Of a DNA stretch of 64,000 nucleotides, positions 63,042 to 64,000 are shown piece after piece. Under the pieces are notes generated by a model. That model was not told the origin of the DNA and searched no databases. It worked only from the letters and a program-made list of their open reading frames with translations. Made by a program: the position numbers and the translations under genes. Positions within the stretch are counted from its first letter, which is position 1, and each line of letters opens with the position of its first letter. This DNA comes from Akkermansiaceae bacterium (GTDB taxonomy: Bacteria > Verrucomicrobiota > Verrucomicrobiia > Verrucomicrobiales > Akkermansiaceae), in NCBI GenBank assembly GCA_024233115.1, contig JACKQB010000002.1, positions 434,001 to 498,000 on the forward strand, in the 5' to 3' direction.

Positions 63042-64000
63042 ATGATTATTGGCATACCTTCTGAAATCAAAGCCCAAGAGCACCGCGTGTCCATGATTCC
63101 TTCATCCGTCGGTGAGCTGACACGACGGGGGCACCGCGTATTGGTCCAAAAAGGGGCTGGAGTCGGCGCCAGCTACCCGGACGAACTCTACTCAGCGCTC
63201 GGAGCCGTCATGGTTGATCGTGCGGAAACCATTTTTGCGGACAGTGAGCTGATTGTCAAAGTCAAGGAGCCCCAGGCCCAGGAGGTGGCGATGCTGAATG
63301 AACAACACACGCTGTTTACCTACCTCCACCTTGCGGCAGACAAGCACCTGACAGAGACCCTCACCGCCACGGGCTGCACCGCCATTGCTTACGAAACAAT
63401 CGAGGTCAACAAGCGGCTCCCCTTGCTCGAACCGATGAGTGAGATTGCTGGTCGTATGTCATCGATTGTGGGAGCTTACCAGCTGGCCAAGCACAATGGA
63501 GGTCGCGGCACGCTCCTAGGCGGTGTTCCCGGCGTGGCGCCTGGCAGGGTGGTGGTGATCGGCGGTGGCACTGCGGGGGTGAATGCGGCACGCGTCGCCA
63601 CGGGAATTGGTGCCGATGTAAGTATTCTGGAAGTGGACTTCGAGCGGATGCGCTTTCTCGATATCACCATGGAGGGCACGCACACGATCTATTCCAACGA
63701 GGCGAATCTAGCAGAACTGTTACCACGTGTCGACCTGGTGATTGGTGCCGTCCTGGTTCCCGGTGCAGCTGCGCCTAAATTGATCACACGTGAGATGTTG
63801 AAAATCATGCAGCCGGGCTCGGTATTTGTCGACATCGCGGTCGACCAGGGTGGTTGTGCTGAAACGACCCGACCGACGACCCATGACGACCCGACATATT
63901 ATGAGGAGGAGGTCCTGCACTACTGCGTGGCCAACATGCCGGGTGCCTATGCCCGCACATCCACCCAGGCACTCAACAACTGCACCCAGAAGTGGACGAT
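63042..64000 (+). CDS. ald: Alanine dehydrogenase, 3' end beyond the window
   Basis: 319 codons are present; the gene continues past 64000. The start MIIGIPSEIKAQEHRVSMIP is the family start (Arg15, Lys for substrate in VKVKEPQ). The NAD-binding motif VVIGGGTAGVNAARVA follows a His-containing block (YLHLAADKHLT), and VFVDIAVDQGG lies near the end. It converts alanine to pyruvate and ammonia reversibly with NAD+. GGAAGT lies about 15 bases upstream, so ribosome binding is weakly marked. Confidence 0.96.
   Translation, partial: MIIGIPSEIKAQEHRVSMIPSSVGELTRRGHRVLVQKGAGVGASYPDELYSALGAVMVDRAETIFADSELIVKVKEPQAQEVAMLNEQHTLFTYLHLAADKHLTETLTATGCTAIAYETIEVNKRLPLLEPMSEIAGRMSSIVGAYQLAKHNGGRGTLLGGVPGVAPGRVVVIGGGTAGVNAARVATGIGADVSILEVDFERMRFLDITMEGTHTIYSNEANLAELLPRVDLVIGAVLVPGAAAPKLITREMLKIMQPGSVFVDIAVDQGGCAETTRPTTHDDPTYYEEEVLHYCVANMPGAYARTSTQALNNCTQKWT

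Overview
The window looks like a GC-rich chromosome segment from a member of the Verrucomicrobiota (Verrucomicrobiales-like). The lineage is inferred from gene content: a short secreted protein ending in a PEP-CTERM-type signal (VPEP, hydrophobic stretch, RRR), a MoxR/DUF58/BatA-type operon, a lamin-tail/CotH giant exoprotein, a DUF1080 protein beside a GH109-like Gfo/Idh/MocA protein, and an oversized MurJ. No database search was possible.

Layout. 1-7.8 kb: Na+/amino-acid symporter, a tandem HtrA pair (one active, one lacking catalytic residues), a TPM-like membrane pair and a ThrE-type exporter. 7.8-13 kb: guaA and guaB (GMP synthesis), then an AAA-type ATPase with a long Pro/Gln-rich tail. 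13.2-19.5 kb: four-gene MoxR-DUF58-BatA/VWA operon. 19.6-25 kb: GH109-like and DUF1080 proteins, murJ with a large insertion, and a Sua5-type tRNA-modification enzyme. 25.0-28.0 kb: a decayed mobile-element zone in which remnants of an ExeA-ATPase transposon are arranged as an imperfect inverted duplication around an intact IS4-family element. 28.0-35.2 kb: cytochrome c, a two-component system, aroK, polyprenyl synthase, nrdR, an ATP-cone-like protein, a HIT protein and exonuclease III. 35.2-40.8 kb: a protein quality-control cluster with three Hsp20 proteins (one membrane-anchored), a second two-component system and CbpA/CbpM-type co-chaperones. 41-45.8 kb: the PEP-CTERM protein and the 1336-residue lamin-tail/CotH protein.

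45.8-62.9 kb looks like a genomic island. At its right edge lies an intact tRNA-Thr on the minus strand; at its left edge a 25-base stretch matches the 3' end of that tRNA at 21 of 25 positions in the same orientation, as expected of an old integration scar. Inside are an SbcCD/YhaON-like nuclease pair, then a same-strand defence cassette: a PLD-nuclease/SNF2 helicase fusion, a degraded kinase-like gene, a DUF1016/PDDEXK nuclease, an Eco57I-type adenine methyltransferase with an AT-rich (probably swapped) target-recognition segment, a KAP P-loop NTPase whose start overlaps the methyltransferase stop, an Mrr-N-type winged-helix protein and a HEPN-like protein, closed by a strong terminator. Two of these genes are preceded by runs of a 7-base tandem repeat (5 and 9 copies), a possible length-variable expression switch. 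This cassette is the best candidate for an undescribed system in the window.

The window ends inside an alanine dehydrogenase gene.
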